Below, piece after piece: positions 22,401-32,356 of a stretch of 64,000 nucleotides of DNA. Source of the DNA: Pseudomonas palmensis (GTDB lineage: Bacteria; Pseudomonadota; Gammaproteobacteria; Pseudomonadales; Pseudomonadaceae); NCBI RefSeq assembly GCF_017848315.1, contig NZ_JAFKEC010000004.1, positions 142,123 to 206,122 on the forward strand. The letters run 5' to 3'. Both the position numbers and the translations under genes were made by a program. A model generated the notes under the pieces. The model made no database searches, was not told the DNA's origin, and saw only the letters and a program-made list of their open reading frames with translations. The first letter of the stretch is position 1. Every line of letters begins with the position of its first letter.

Positions 22401-24554
22401 AGAGCGCAAGGCTGCTTCGCTGCTGAATTGACTCAGTGGCTCCAGCGGTGACCAGAGCAACAGGCTGTCATTGTCGGCCGTTGCCCGCTGCAGCACGAAT
22501 GCATCGGCCAGTGGCAGCAGCCCGGCCTTGCCGGGTACCGACAAGCTCAGGCTGTGCAGGCGAATGGCACTGTGCCCCGGCCGGTCCAATGCTTGCTGCA
22601 GCAGGTCGAGCAGCGCGTCATCGATCACGCCGTTCTCGCGGGCTTGCTCCAGTTCGATGCGCAGCAGCGCTTCGTACAAGCTGCGCATGCTCGTGAGCGG
22701 GGACACCACACTGTCCTTCAGGCGCAACCGACCCGTGTCGAACGCCTCGAGTTGTTCAAGGTAGGTCGAGGCAAAGCCCGCTTTAAGGGTGTCGATCTGT
22801 TGCCGGATCACGGGTGCCGACGGCCACGACAGTGGCAAGCCTTGCCGGTCCTGCACCTGCACCTGATCCTGCGGCGCGTGCTGGTTGCCTGTTTCGCCCA
22901 GCTGTTCGAGAAACCTGTCGACCACCGTGCCAGTCTTTTCTGCCCATTTGAGCTGGATGTCCAAGGGGTGCAACTGGCCGTCGCTGATGGCGTCGAGGCT
23001 GGGGGCAAGCATGTCCAGAACACAGGACTGCACCTTCGGCTGGGCGGTGGCCAGGGATTGAAACAGCTGATGCAGTGCCCTGGCACGGGTGAGGCGCTCC
23101 ACCAGCGTAACGCTCTGGCTGGGTGGCACGGGCAGCCTCATGGCGACTGCTGGCTGTGCATCGGGCAGCCATCGACCGTTGACCCCCAGGTGGGTCAGGC
23201 GCCTGTCCACCAGCGCGCGCATGTCCAGTGCATCTTCGACCCCGGCCATGGCCGTGCTGCTCTGGGCACCGGGGAAGCGTAGTGCGTGGGCAAGACGCCG
23301 GTTGACCAGTGCGATCAGCGCATCAGCAAGTGCGAGGAACATCGGTTGGCCGACCTCGACCAGCCTGACCACAGGCGTCGCGCTGGTTTGCAACTGCTCC
23401 CAGTCATCGCGGCTGATCGAGGCGGGGCAAGCAGGTTGTGTGAGCAGGGCCTGGCAATGCCGTTCAAGGGCGGCCTGATCGGCGAAGTGTTGGAACCCGG
23501 TTCGTGTGCTGAACAGGAACACCCCCTTGCTGGTATCGGTCGGTTGCTGCAGGGCCAGGCTGTCGGCCAGCAGCACCGTCCTACCCATGTCCTGAGCCGC
23601 TGGCACCAACGCCAGGCTACACACCCGCAAGGCGCCCAGGTCGGGGATCAGCGCTTCACGCAGCCATTGCAGCTGAGGGGTGTCGATGCGTTGTTCATTG
23701 GCCGCTCGCAACAGCGTACGACAGTAGTTGTCGGCAAGGCCAAGAGCCAGGGCTTCGCGGTTATCGCTGCCCACGTCGTTGTCGACACTGCTCCAATAGC
23801 TTCGCAGGGCCTGTGCAAAGGCCCCCGGAACGGCCTTGGCAGTGCTGGCAAGGGCCTGCTCGCAGGCGAGTGGGTCGGGCGTGTCGTGCGTTGCGGTGCC
23901 ATCGCGTACGAAGCGGCGCTTCAGGTCGATGCCCAGTGGCTGGCCGCTGAACGCGTCCAGTGCAACATCGGCCAGGGCCTGCGTGTGCACCACGCTGGCG
24001 TTACTGGCAATGACCTGGACCCGTTGTTGCGCGATGTCGTCGACGCCCTCCAGCAGCGTCGAGAAGGCTGTGCTCAAGCAACTGTCGAGAACACCGGTCA
24101 GGGTGGGCAGTTTGGCCAGCCCGCCGGATTGCCCCCGCAGCAGATCGATTTGCTGTTGCATCAGGTGGTGTGACCACCGCGTGAACACGGCATCGCTCAG
24201 GTTCACGAACTGCAGCGGTTCGCTCGGCACGCCCAGGTGAGTCAGCTGTGCCTGCAGGGCACTTTCAAGCTGTTGCAGCGTGTTGAAGCCCTGTACGCCA
24301 TGCAATGGGCTGTACAGGTAGGTCGCCTCAAGCAGCGGGTCGCGCTGATGAATGACCAGGCAATTGGCAGACAGTGGCTGCAGGTTGCCTGTCACCTCCA
24401 CCCGCATGCTCGCCGGCAGGATCGTTTGATCGGCCAGGCGACGCAGCCACCGCGCTTCGATGATGCTCAGGCTCAGGTCGCGCTGTGCGGTCTCCAGCGC
24501 GGTGATGAAGCCTGCGCTCAAGGTGCCGGGCTCAAAGTAGGGCATCACGATCAT
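19488..24554 (-). CDS. Giant repeat-containing protein (DUF6543-like) with C-terminal HExxH metalloprotease motif
   Basis: A 1688-residue protein of unknown function. AGGAAA lies about 6 nt before the ATG. No signal peptide or clear membrane helix is visible. Four copies of a module occur at about residues 51-104, 306-372, 661-725 and 1048-1112, each ending in a pattern like LYSPL-(x4-6)-F-(x4)-AL; copies 2 and 3 are also followed by PxVRLxE. Near the C-terminus lies HELSH (1556-1560), then T1565, D1567 and Y1570. That HExxH plus TxDxxY arrangement resembles aspzincin (M35, deuterolysin-type) zinc peptidases. From memory, large Pseudomonas proteins of this style are annotated as DUF6543 or dermonecrotic-toxin-domain proteins. 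It stands alone between two terminated operons. A toxin or effector role is inference. Confidence 0.85.
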   Translation of the reverse strand: MIVMPYFEPGTLSAGFITALETAQRDLSLSIIEARWLRRLADQTILPASMRVEVTGNLQPLSANCLVIHQRDPLLEATYLYSPLHGVQGFNTLQQLESALQAQLTHLGVPSEPLQFVNLSDAVFTRWSHHLMQQQIDLLRGQSGGLAKLPTLTGVLDSCLSTAFSTLLEGVDDIAQQRVQVIASNASVVHTQALADVALDAFSGQPLGIDLKRRFVRDGTATHDTPDPLACEQALASTAKAVPGAFAQALRSYWSSVDNDVGSDNREALALGLADNYCRTLLRAANEQRIDTPQLQWLREALIPDLGALRVCSLALVPAAQDMGRTVLLADSLALQQPTDTSKGVFLFSTRTGFQHFADQAALERHCQALLTQPACPASISRDDWEQLQTSATPVVRLVEVGQPMFLALADALIALVNRRLAHALRFPGAQSSTAMAGVEDALDMRALVDRRLTHLGVNGRWLPDAQPAVAMRLPVPPSQSVTLVERLTRARALHQLFQSLATAQPKVQSCVLDMLAPSLDAISDGQLHPLDIQLKWAEKTGTVVDRFLEQLGETGNQHAPQDQVQVQDRQGLPLSWPSAPVIRQQIDTLKAGFASTYLEQLEAFDTGRLRLKDSVVSPLTSMRSLYEALLRIELEQARENGVIDDALLDLLQQALDRPGHSAIRLHSLSLSVPGKAGLLPLADAFVLQRATADNDSLLLWSPLEPLSQFSSEAALRSEMTGAFDDPEKLHQWLSLVNAEDLRNWHTLAQLPGASQPSVRLIEQSELFAFVEHSAARFRAATRRYYLGYALRSRLGTSLLQRFIDNQAARHPFEGALQRVRDSLEVQYLRTLLPAWLCNATPQQMKNYAQLVQACARVSNPKFNYLFSIPTLNDFANQQLKAGLAQDYPSAPDDPDLITVTFTHFTPNPVMPGQTPSPISSDLATTTKTLSEYALTHSRLTGTATSMKVSVTRPGMAPEALEAATIRNMIDRLDVASAYRALLEKKLTPQDPDYLERRHRYTLVSTAYLMEEGYQHFLDNKLSAKALYYFSHVLAKPDALARDLVEGRKITLCQLQLRAEQGFAPDTVRGMYVIGPQGEQDGPLVLYCAYRPHKMLLEFKDQGALRSAILSDPELQRDILNRLPDTVQSRYDHNGFLHPHLFWSSSDLFDFSPTPGAVQLVRSEIEGNALDYLFTENVAFLRALTKARTVTTAEEYWNVLRYVMGLAIEQSSFFLPGKLAAMLSSLQSVQWLQASGNAALQHNWGESLAEFVTALSGLVMMRPGGSSISRKTPNEPSPVTPALELDPAWNEVLLNPLVPNRLSDLQAQNVQLKDMVRNTTLGLYFAPGTERFYCVIAGHVYEVAKPAQQWQIIKQGRLGPTLQRTGNQWQVDLQEGLRGGGAAYSSFETALADEDISLRYTTLASGMKNIAALQPTKYQMLLRAHALSRHYLDTCLKNLNLSSPQAPLPPETLSILQNVFDHPPSDQTVRLLRDYTQRILDELLSASMDTVTSKRLVVGMNMPDQRDTYGFTYHNDPGKRIFLTERVFTLPWDVSIYATPPAIELLAHQQATTLIHELSHQVLRTVDIAYVEAAAPFPDQISQHTRGGRIAYQTILGYKQNGLSINTPAQALFRTFDTSSKIWRDIRKKDGRALPAIFRLSKTNTLAAARTAFYSDPQVRTDLILANADSLSLIITNLGRRRFAGAAG

Positions 24555-24692
24555 GGCGTTTCCTGCAGCGGGGGACCCGGTTCATCCGGCTCACGACGCC
24601 TGCCACGTTAGAGGGTGCCCTGTTGCAGGCAGTGGTACATATTGCAACGCCCGTTGGATTCCCGGGCATGGGTGCGGCGGTATTTTGTGAAC

Positions 24693-24737
24693 ATGCAACT
24701 TGCACGCGCATCCATCGCAAAGCATGCAATGTGCACG
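24693..24737 (+). promoter_or_regulatory. Tandem 14-bp palindromic repeats, candidate enhancer (UAS)
   Basis: ATGCAACTTGCACG (24693-24706) and ATGCAATGTGCACG (24724-24737) are direct repeats 31 bp apart, about three helical turns. The first contains the perfect palindrome TGCAA-C-TTGCA. They lie upstream of an IHF-like site and a sigma-54 promoter, the usual place for an enhancer-binding protein. The cognate regulator is unknown. Confidence 0.5.
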
Positions 24738-24760
24738 ATGGGATATTTTTTGGTGATTTT

Positions 24761-24773
24761 TAAGCTGTTGATT
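24761..24773 (-). promoter_or_regulatory. IHF-like binding site
   Basis: Read on the minus strand, AATCAACAGCTTA fits the IHF consensus WATCAANNNNTTR at every fixed position. It sits in a T-rich tract between the candidate enhancer repeats and the -24 element, where IHF bends DNA in sigma-54 promoters. Confidence 0.55.
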
Positions 24774-24800
24774 TTTAAAGGTTTTATTTTTTATTCGGGT

Positions 24801-24816
24801 TGGCACAGCTTCTGCA
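24801..24816 (+). promoter_or_regulatory. Sigma-54 promoter of the BON-domain gene
   Basis: TGGCACAGCTTCTGCA has the diagnostic GG (24802-24803), ten bases, then GC (24814-24815). The predicted start of transcription is near 24827, about 54 nt upstream of the BON ATG. The 326-nt spacer 24555-24880 holds this promoter, the IHF-like site and the repeats, and no gene. Confidence 0.65.
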
Positions 24817-24880
24817 CTATCCCTGTTACCTGCTGCCAGGAATGACGGCGCAGACCTTTCGAAAAACAGGAGTGTCTCGT

Positions 24881-25234
24881 ATGAAGAAGTTCGCTATTGC
24901 TGCTGCTACTGCCACCGCGCTGACCCTGACCATGGCTAACGCCGCCTTTGCAGCCCAACCTGCATCGCAAGCACCGATGATGCTGGCTGCTGGTGAAATG
25001 ACCAAGGCCAAAGAAGAAACTTCCGATACCTGGATCACCACCAAGGTCAAAGCCGACCTGGTCACCGAGAAAGGCATCCCGGGTACCGACATCAAGGTCG
25101 AAACCAACAAAGGTGTGGTTTCCCTGTCCTCGACCACCGCGATCACCGAAGCGCAGAAAACCACTGCGGTGAACATCGCCAAGAAAATCAAGGGCGTGAA
25201 AGCCGTTTCGGCTGATGGCCTGAAAGCCGAGTAA
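24881..25234 (+). CDS. Periplasmic BON-domain protein
   Basis: A 117-residue exported protein. The signal peptide is MKKFAIAAATATALTLTM plus ANAAFA, with cleavage likely after AFA. One BON domain follows: WITTKVKADLVTEKGIPG, IKVETNKGVVSLSSTTA and AVNIAKKIKGVKAVS, the fold of OsmY-like periplasmic stress proteins that bind phospholipid surfaces. The ATG at 24881 has AGGAGT 8 nt upstream; longer readings lack a ribosome site and hide the signal peptide. Upstream elements suggest sigma-54 control. It is monocistronic, ending at a strong terminator. Confidence 0.92.
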   Translation: MKKFAIAAATATALTLTMANAAFAAQPASQAPMMLAAGEMTKAKEETSDTWITTKVKADLVTEKGIPGTDIKVETNKGVVSLSSTTAITEAQKTTAVNIAKKIKGVKAVSADGLKAE

Positions 25235-25293
25235 GCGTTTCGCTCGCTGATCCTGACGGTTCATGCGAAAGGCCACACGGAGGTGGCCAACCC

Positions 25294-25327
25294 TAAAGCC
25301 CCGGCGCAGTCAGCCGGGGCTTTTCTT
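25294..25327 (+). terminator. Terminator between the BON gene and the DUF748 gene
   Basis: A perfect 10-bp stem AAGCCCCGGC/GCCGGGGCTT with a 7-nt loop is followed by TTCTTT. On the minus strand only a short T run follows, so it may also weakly terminate the convergent DUF748 transcript. Confidence 0.9.
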
Positions 25328-25371
25328 TGTGCGCTGGAACACTGGCCTGGCGTCAGTGCTCCCCGCCAGCC

Positions 25372-28308
25372 CTACTCGGCGTCCAGGTGCAGGGGCGAGA
25401 TCACCCGGCCATCCGCTTCGGCCTGGCCCAGCGTGGCGTCGATGAAGTACACCCGGTCGTCTTGCAACTGACCCTTGTCGACCAGGTAGTCCTTGATGCT
25501 GCTGGCGCGTGCCTGACCGAGCTGACGCAGCAGCACGGTGCTCTCGGCCCATGACTTGATCACCGCTTCCTGCAGCTTGGCAGTGCGCTGTGCACGGTCC
25601 AGCTGCTCCCACTCGGCCGGTGGCTGCTGCTTGAGACGGGTGCGGTAGATACCCTCGAGCATGGCCGGCTTGTCGCCATCGGGCACCTGCAGTTGCGAGG
25701 CCTGTGCCGGCACCTTGTCGCCGCGACGCTGAAGGATCTTGTAGTAGGTGCTCTGGTACTCACGATCCAGACGCTGTGCGGCAATCAGTGGCCCGTCGCT
25801 GCTCTGGGCGCTGGTGCCTTCGATTTCCAGGCGCAGGGCAGGGCGTTCCTTGAGTGCTGCCGCCAGCTTGTCCAGCGAGCCCTGGGCATCGCTGCTCAGC
25901 TCGCTTGAGCCGGGGGCGAAGGACACGGTGCCCAGGTCTTCGGAACCGCCACCACTGACCAGCCCGCCGATGAACTTGAACGGCGCCTGGGCGGCGCGCA
26001 GCACCAGGTTGCGCAGGGTCTGCCACACGATCGGCATTACGCTGAACTGCGGGTTGTTGAGGTCGCCCGACACCGGCAACTCGATGGAGATCTTGCCCTC
26101 GGTGTCCTTGAGCAGCGCGATCGCCAGGCGAATCGGCAGGTTGACGGCGTCGGGGCTGTCGACCTTCTCACCCAGTTGCAACTGCTCGACCACCACCTTG
26201 TTCTCGGCCTTGAGCTGGCCCTTGGTGATCAGGTAATGCAGGTCCAGGTTCAGGCGGCCCTTGCGAATCCGGTAGCCGGCGAACTTGCCCGAGTACGGCG
26301 TCAGGGTCGTCAGCTCGACACGCTTGAAGCTGGTGGCGATGTCCAGGCTGGCCATCGGGTCGAACGGGTTGAGCGCGCCCTTGATGGTGACGGGCGCATA
26401 ACGGTCCACCTTGCCCTTGATATCGACCTTGGCCGGGTGTGGCTGGCGGTTGTCGATGGTGCCGATCTGGCCGTTCAGCTGCTGGATGGCGGTGGCGAAG
26501 TTGGGCGTCAGGCTGAAGTCGGCGAAGTTGGCCGAGCCATCGTTGATGTCGATGCCACCGATACGGATACCCAAGGGCTTTTCATTGCTGGCCGTGCGCT
26601 TGCCCTGGGGCTTGGCGGCGCCGTTGGCCGGCTGCGGAATCAGCAGGTCATCCACGCTGGTGGTGCGGTCTTCGTTGATCATGAAGCGGGCATAGGGCTG
26701 CTGCAGGGTCACCTTGGCAATGCTCAGCGCATCGCCGTGGCGATAGTCCAGGCCGTCCACGTTCAGTTGCTGCCATTTGACGAAGTCACGGCCCTTGATG
26801 GTGTCCAGAGTATGCAACTGATTGACCTGCGCCTTGCCGGTGACGCTGAACGCCAGCGGGGCGGTGTTCTTCAGGTCCACGTTCAGGTCGCTGCCGAGCA
26901 TGCCGCTGCGCAGCTCCAGGCGAATGAACGGGCTGATGTAGGCCTGGGCTACCCGCAGGTCGATGTCCTGTGTGCTGACCTTGAGCCGGGCGCTGACCGG
27001 TGCCAGGTTGACCTCACCCGATGCCTGCAGCTTGCCCTGGCGGCCGACGCCGCTGTCGAGCTTGAGGGTGAAGGGGCTCTTGTTGAGGCTGTCGAAGTTC
27101 TGCAGGTCGAGGTTGAGCGGTCCGACATCCAGCGCCACCGCTTCTTTCTGCGAGCGATCGGCCAGATGAACCTGGTAGTTGCGCAGTTGCACGTCGCGCA
27201 GCAGCACCTGCCACGGCTTGCCGGGCGCGGCCTTGGCGCTGGCTTCCTGCGGCGCGGGCCCGGCAGTGGCCGGCTCGGCCTTTTCCTTGGGGGTGGCCTT
27301 GGCAGGCTGGCTGGCGAAGAGTTTTTGCCAGTCGAGCTGGCCGTCGGCTTCCAGGGCAGCCCAGGTTTCCAGCTTTTCACTGCGGATCTTGCCGACCGTG
27401 ACCAGCTGTTTGGCCAGGTCGACCGTGGTTTCACTCACGTCCAGTCGGGCCAGGCGGGCCAACGGGCGACCGTCCGGGGCCTTGATCGCGAAGGGGGCGA
27501 TGCTGAGCGAGGCGTTGTCCAGCAGCAGCTCGGTTTCCTTCGACAGGTTGAGCTTGTAATGGGTGTCCAGGTTGAGCACGCCGTCTTCAAGCACCAGCGG
27601 CAGGGCGTCGCGCACGTACGGCCACCACACCTTCATCTTGCCGTCGGTGACCTTGAGGGTGCCTTCGGAGGCGATCGGTACCAGGCTGATGGTGCCGGCC
27701 CAGTCGATGCGCCCGCCCTCTGGCCCGGCGGCCACCAGGGTCATGTCGGCGTTGTCGTCGGGCAGGGTGCTGAGGTTCTTCAGCTCCAGGTTCATCGAGT
27801 CGTAGAGGAATTCGATCGGCTCGCTCGGGCGCAGGTCCTGGAAGTGCAGGTAGCCCTCGCTCAGCTTGATGCTGCCGATGCGCAGCGGGAACGGTTCGCT
27901 TGCCGGTGTCTCGGCCTTGGGCTCGCTGGGCGGCAGCTTGAACAGCTGGGTCAGGTTCAGGCTGCCGTCCTTGGCGAACAGCAGCTCGGTGCGCGGCTTG
28001 TCCAGCTCGACGGCTGCCAAGTGCAGGGCACCGGACCACAGGCTGTCGAGCTGCAGGTTGGCGTAGAGGCGTTCGAAGCCGACCTGCTCCTTGCCGGTCT
28101 CGCCGATCTGCAAGCCCCATAGCGTCAGCTCGAGGCTGAACGGATTGAGCTCGATACGCTGGATGTGCGCCGGCACGGTGGCGTAACTGGCCAACTGCTG
28201 ATTGGCGATGCGCAAGGCTACGCCAGGCAGGATCAGGAAACCGAGGAGGCTGTACAGGGCCAGGCCGGCCAACAAGGCGCCGAGGGCGCGTTTCAATCCT
28301 TTGGGCAT
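25372..28308 (-). CDS. DUF748 family (AsmA-like) envelope protein with OmpA-like C-terminus
   Basis: A 978-residue protein. The ATG at 28308 is chosen because the product then begins MPKGLKRALGALLAG with one N-terminal membrane anchor; a longer reading adds 72 residues of unlikely composition. The body alternates short beta-rich segments of the AsmA/DUF748 type (IKLSEGYLHFQDL, VTDGKMKVWWPYVRDALP, IGGIDINDGSANFADFSL), a superfamily linked to bridge-like lipid transport and envelope assembly. From residue 789 an OmpA-like fold starts (VSFAPGSSELSSDAQG) and finishes at about 931-960 with LGQARASSIKDYLVDKG, split by about 90 residues. Function is unproven. Confidence 0.88.
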   Translation of the reverse strand: MPKGLKRALGALLAGLALYSLLGFLILPGVALRIANQQLASYATVPAHIQRIELNPFSLELTLWGLQIGETGKEQVGFERLYANLQLDSLWSGALHLAAVELDKPRTELLFAKDGSLNLTQLFKLPPSEPKAETPASEPFPLRIGSIKLSEGYLHFQDLRPSEPIEFLYDSMNLELKNLSTLPDDNADMTLVAAGPEGGRIDWAGTISLVPIASEGTLKVTDGKMKVWWPYVRDALPLVLEDGVLNLDTHYKLNLSKETELLLDNASLSIAPFAIKAPDGRPLARLARLDVSETTVDLAKQLVTVGKIRSEKLETWAALEADGQLDWQKLFASQPAKATPKEKAEPATAGPAPQEASAKAAPGKPWQVLLRDVQLRNYQVHLADRSQKEAVALDVGPLNLDLQNFDSLNKSPFTLKLDSGVGRQGKLQASGEVNLAPVSARLKVSTQDIDLRVAQAYISPFIRLELRSGMLGSDLNVDLKNTAPLAFSVTGKAQVNQLHTLDTIKGRDFVKWQQLNVDGLDYRHGDALSIAKVTLQQPYARFMINEDRTTSVDDLLIPQPANGAAKPQGKRTASNEKPLGIRIGGIDINDGSANFADFSLTPNFATAIQQLNGQIGTIDNRQPHPAKVDIKGKVDRYAPVTIKGALNPFDPMASLDIATSFKRVELTTLTPYSGKFAGYRIRKGRLNLDLHYLITKGQLKAENKVVVEQLQLGEKVDSPDAVNLPIRLAIALLKDTEGKISIELPVSGDLNNPQFSVMPIVWQTLRNLVLRAAQAPFKFIGGLVSGGGSEDLGTVSFAPGSSELSSDAQGSLDKLAAALKERPALRLEIEGTSAQSSDGPLIAAQRLDREYQSTYYKILQRRGDKVPAQASQLQVPDGDKPAMLEGIYRTRLKQQPPAEWEQLDRAQRTAKLQEAVIKSWAESTVLLRQLGQARASSIKDYLVDKGQLQDDRVYFIDATLGQAEADGRVISPLHLDAE

Positions 28309-28409
28309 GTGCGGCGTCGTCTGTCTAGAGCGGGAGTGCTTGGAGTATGGCACGTTAATTCGGTTCCGAAGGTAGTCCGAAATACCGGACCACCTGCGGT
28401 GTTTTCCAC

Positions 28410-29426
28410 TTACAGCTGCAGGATCAAGCACTTCAGGGGCGGCTGTCCGTCCAGTGACGGGAAGTCGTCTGCCGGCTTGAGCACCTGCCATTCCCGCACC
28501 GGGCGGCCGATCTTCTGTGCGCAACGCAGTACTTGCTCGCGCCAGTCGTCGAGGCCGACCTTGGCCAGGTTGTTGCAGCAGATCAGCACGCCGCCTTCGG
28601 CCGTGCTCAGCAGGGCGGGCTTGAGCAGGCTCTGGTAATCACGCAGCAGGTCGACGGTGCCGAACGCGCTCTTGGCCCAGGCAGGCGGGTCGAGCAGTAC
28701 CAGGTCGAACTCGCGCGGCTCCAGGCGCGGGTAGGCCGGCAGCTTGTGCCCGCGACGCTGGCTGACCGGCAGGCCTGCCAACTGGCGAATGGCCGGGAAG
28801 TAGTCGGACTGGATGAACTCCATGGGCGCCAGTTGCGGGTTGAGTGCGCCGTTCTCGCGGCCAACGGCCAGGTTGCCTTCGGCGAAATCCAGGTTGCACA
28901 CCGCGCTGGCACCACCGGCCGCAGCGCTCAGGCCTACCCCGCAGGTATAGGCGAACAGGTTGAGCACGCGTTTGCCGGCACTGTGTTGCTTGACCCAGCC
29001 ACGGGCATTGCGCAGGTCCAGAAACAACAGCGGGTCCTGACCGGCATGGCGACCGCGCGCGCGGTAGTTCAGGCCCCACTCGTGACCGACCAGGTCGGCC
29101 AGCGCGGCCTCGCTGGGCTGGTAGACCGGGTCGCGCCGGTCGATGCGGCTGTTGCCCTGGGAGCGGTCGTTGTACACCAGCAGCAGTGGCAGGCCCAGTT
29201 CGCGCTCGATGTGCCCATGCAGGTCCAGCAGGGCATCGCGCTCGAGGGTGTGGTGAAAGCTCTGTACCAGCAACTGCGGGCCATAGCGGTCGACGGTCAG
29301 TCCGCCCGCGCCTTCCTGGCTGCCGTGGAACAGCCGGTAACAGTCGGTGCCCTGGGCGTGCAGCTCACTTAGAAGCTGCTGGCGGGCGTCGAGGGCGGCG
29401 CGCAGCGCCTGATTCAAGGAGGACAT
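28410..29426 (-). CDS. Class I SAM-dependent methyltransferase, RlmI/RlmK-like
   Basis: A 338-residue protein of the rRNA cytosine methyltransferase-like family. The N-terminal half has the GLTVDRYGPQLLVQSF segment typical of RlmI-type proteins. The catalytic half has SAM motif I (VLNLFAYTCGVGLSAAAGG), an acidic motif II (CNLDFAEGN) and motif IV (FDLVLLDPPAWAKSAFG). The N-terminal PUA domain of true RlmI appears absent or reduced, so the substrate is uncertain: 23S rRNA is likely but another RNA is possible. It lies in a minus-strand series with 101 nt to the DUF748 gene. Confidence 0.88.
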   Translation of the reverse strand: MSSLNQALRAALDARQQLLSELHAQGTDCYRLFHGSQEGAGGLTVDRYGPQLLVQSFHHTLERDALLDLHGHIERELGLPLLLVYNDRSQGNSRIDRRDPVYQPSEAALADLVGHEWGLNYRARGRHAGQDPLLFLDLRNARGWVKQHSAGKRVLNLFAYTCGVGLSAAAGGASAVCNLDFAEGNLAVGRENGALNPQLAPMEFIQSDYFPAIRQLAGLPVSQRRGHKLPAYPRLEPREFDLVLLDPPAWAKSAFGTVDLLRDYQSLLKPALLSTAEGGVLICCNNLAKVGLDDWREQVLRCAQKIGRPVREWQVLKPADDFPSLDGQPPLKCLILQL

Positions 29427-29485
29427 GCACGTAGCCTTGGTTTGCGGGCGTGCAGTTTAACAGCAGGCGGGTGCCTTGCACCTGT

Positions 29486-30355
29486 TCAGGCGCAGCCCAC
29501 TCGCCGCCTGGCCCGGTGCAGCGAACTGTCGCGCATGGCCCAGCGCAGCACCGGCGCCGTGCTGTCGATGCCCAGGCCTACCAGCCGCCGCTTGAGCGGG
29601 TGCGGCGTGCGCTCGAGCAGTTCGCCGGCCCAATCGGGCAGCAGGTTGATCCCAGCCTGCATCATCAGGTTGGCCACCGGTTTGGCCAGGCGGCTCGGCG
29701 CCGGGGCCTCCAGCAACACACGCACCACTTCGCGGCTGCGCTCGTCGCATACCAGTTGCGGGCGCATGGCTTGCAGGTAGTGCGCCACCGCCTGGCGCGA
29801 ACGCGGCACGTTGCGAGCCCCCAGGCGTTCGGCCACCAGGGCGATCTCGGCGTAGTAGGCGTCCTGGTCGGCCAGCGAGAGGTGCGGGTTGCGGTAGCGC
29901 AGGTGCGCGGCCATGAAGCTGCTGACTTCGGCCACGTGCACCCAGGTCAGCAGGTCCGGGTCACTGGCGGCATACGGGCGGCCATCGGCCGCGGTCCCCA
30001 CCACCTGCAGGTGAATGGTGCGTACCTTGTCGATCAGCCATTCGGCGTCGCGGGTGGAGCCGAAGGTGGTGCCGGAGATGAACTGGCTGGTGCGGCGCAG
30101 GCGGCCGATGATGTCCTGGCGAAAGCTGGAATGGTCCCACACCCCGGCCAGGGCCAGCGGGTGCAGCACCTGCAGCAGCAAGGCGCTGATACCGCCGATG
30201 AGCATGCTGGGGAAATCCCCGTGCACCTGCCAGCTGATGCTGCGCGGACCGAACAGCCCGGGGTCGCCCTTGGGCTGTTCGAGGTCGAGTTGGCCCAGGG
30301 CCAGGCCCGTAAGGCTCAGCAACTGTGTTTCGATACGGCGGCGTAGCGCTTCCAT
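29486..30355 (-). CDS. MpaB/rubber-oxygenase-like (DUF2236) family protein
   Basis: A 289-residue protein of the family that includes latex clearing oxygenase and fungal MpaB, some members of which bind b-type haem. Seen here are the conserved helices ISALLLQVLHPLALAGVWDHS, FGSTRDAEWLIDKVRTIH and the DPDLLTWVHVAEV segment, whose histidines are candidate haem ligands. No signal peptide is visible. The ATG at 30355 has CAAGG about 7 nt upstream. It begins 33 nt downstream of acs and may share its transcript. The physiological substrate is unknown. Confidence 0.82.
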   Translation of the reverse strand: MEALRRRIETQLLSLTGLALGQLDLEQPKGDPGLFGPRSISWQVHGDFPSMLIGGISALLLQVLHPLALAGVWDHSSFRQDIIGRLRRTSQFISGTTFGSTRDAEWLIDKVRTIHLQVVGTAADGRPYAASDPDLLTWVHVAEVSSFMAAHLRYRNPHLSLADQDAYYAEIALVAERLGARNVPRSRQAVAHYLQAMRPQLVCDERSREVVRVLLEAPAPSRLAKPVANLMMQAGINLLPDWAGELLERTPHPLKRRLVGLGIDSTAPVLRWAMRDSSLHRARRRVGCA

Positions 30356-30388
30356 GGATACCTTGAGGCACCGTCGCCGCGGTGCCGT

Positions 30389-32323
<1,935 letters not shown>

Positions 32324-32356
32324 TGGGGGGCCCTTTCCTGTTGGATAGGTGTCGCT

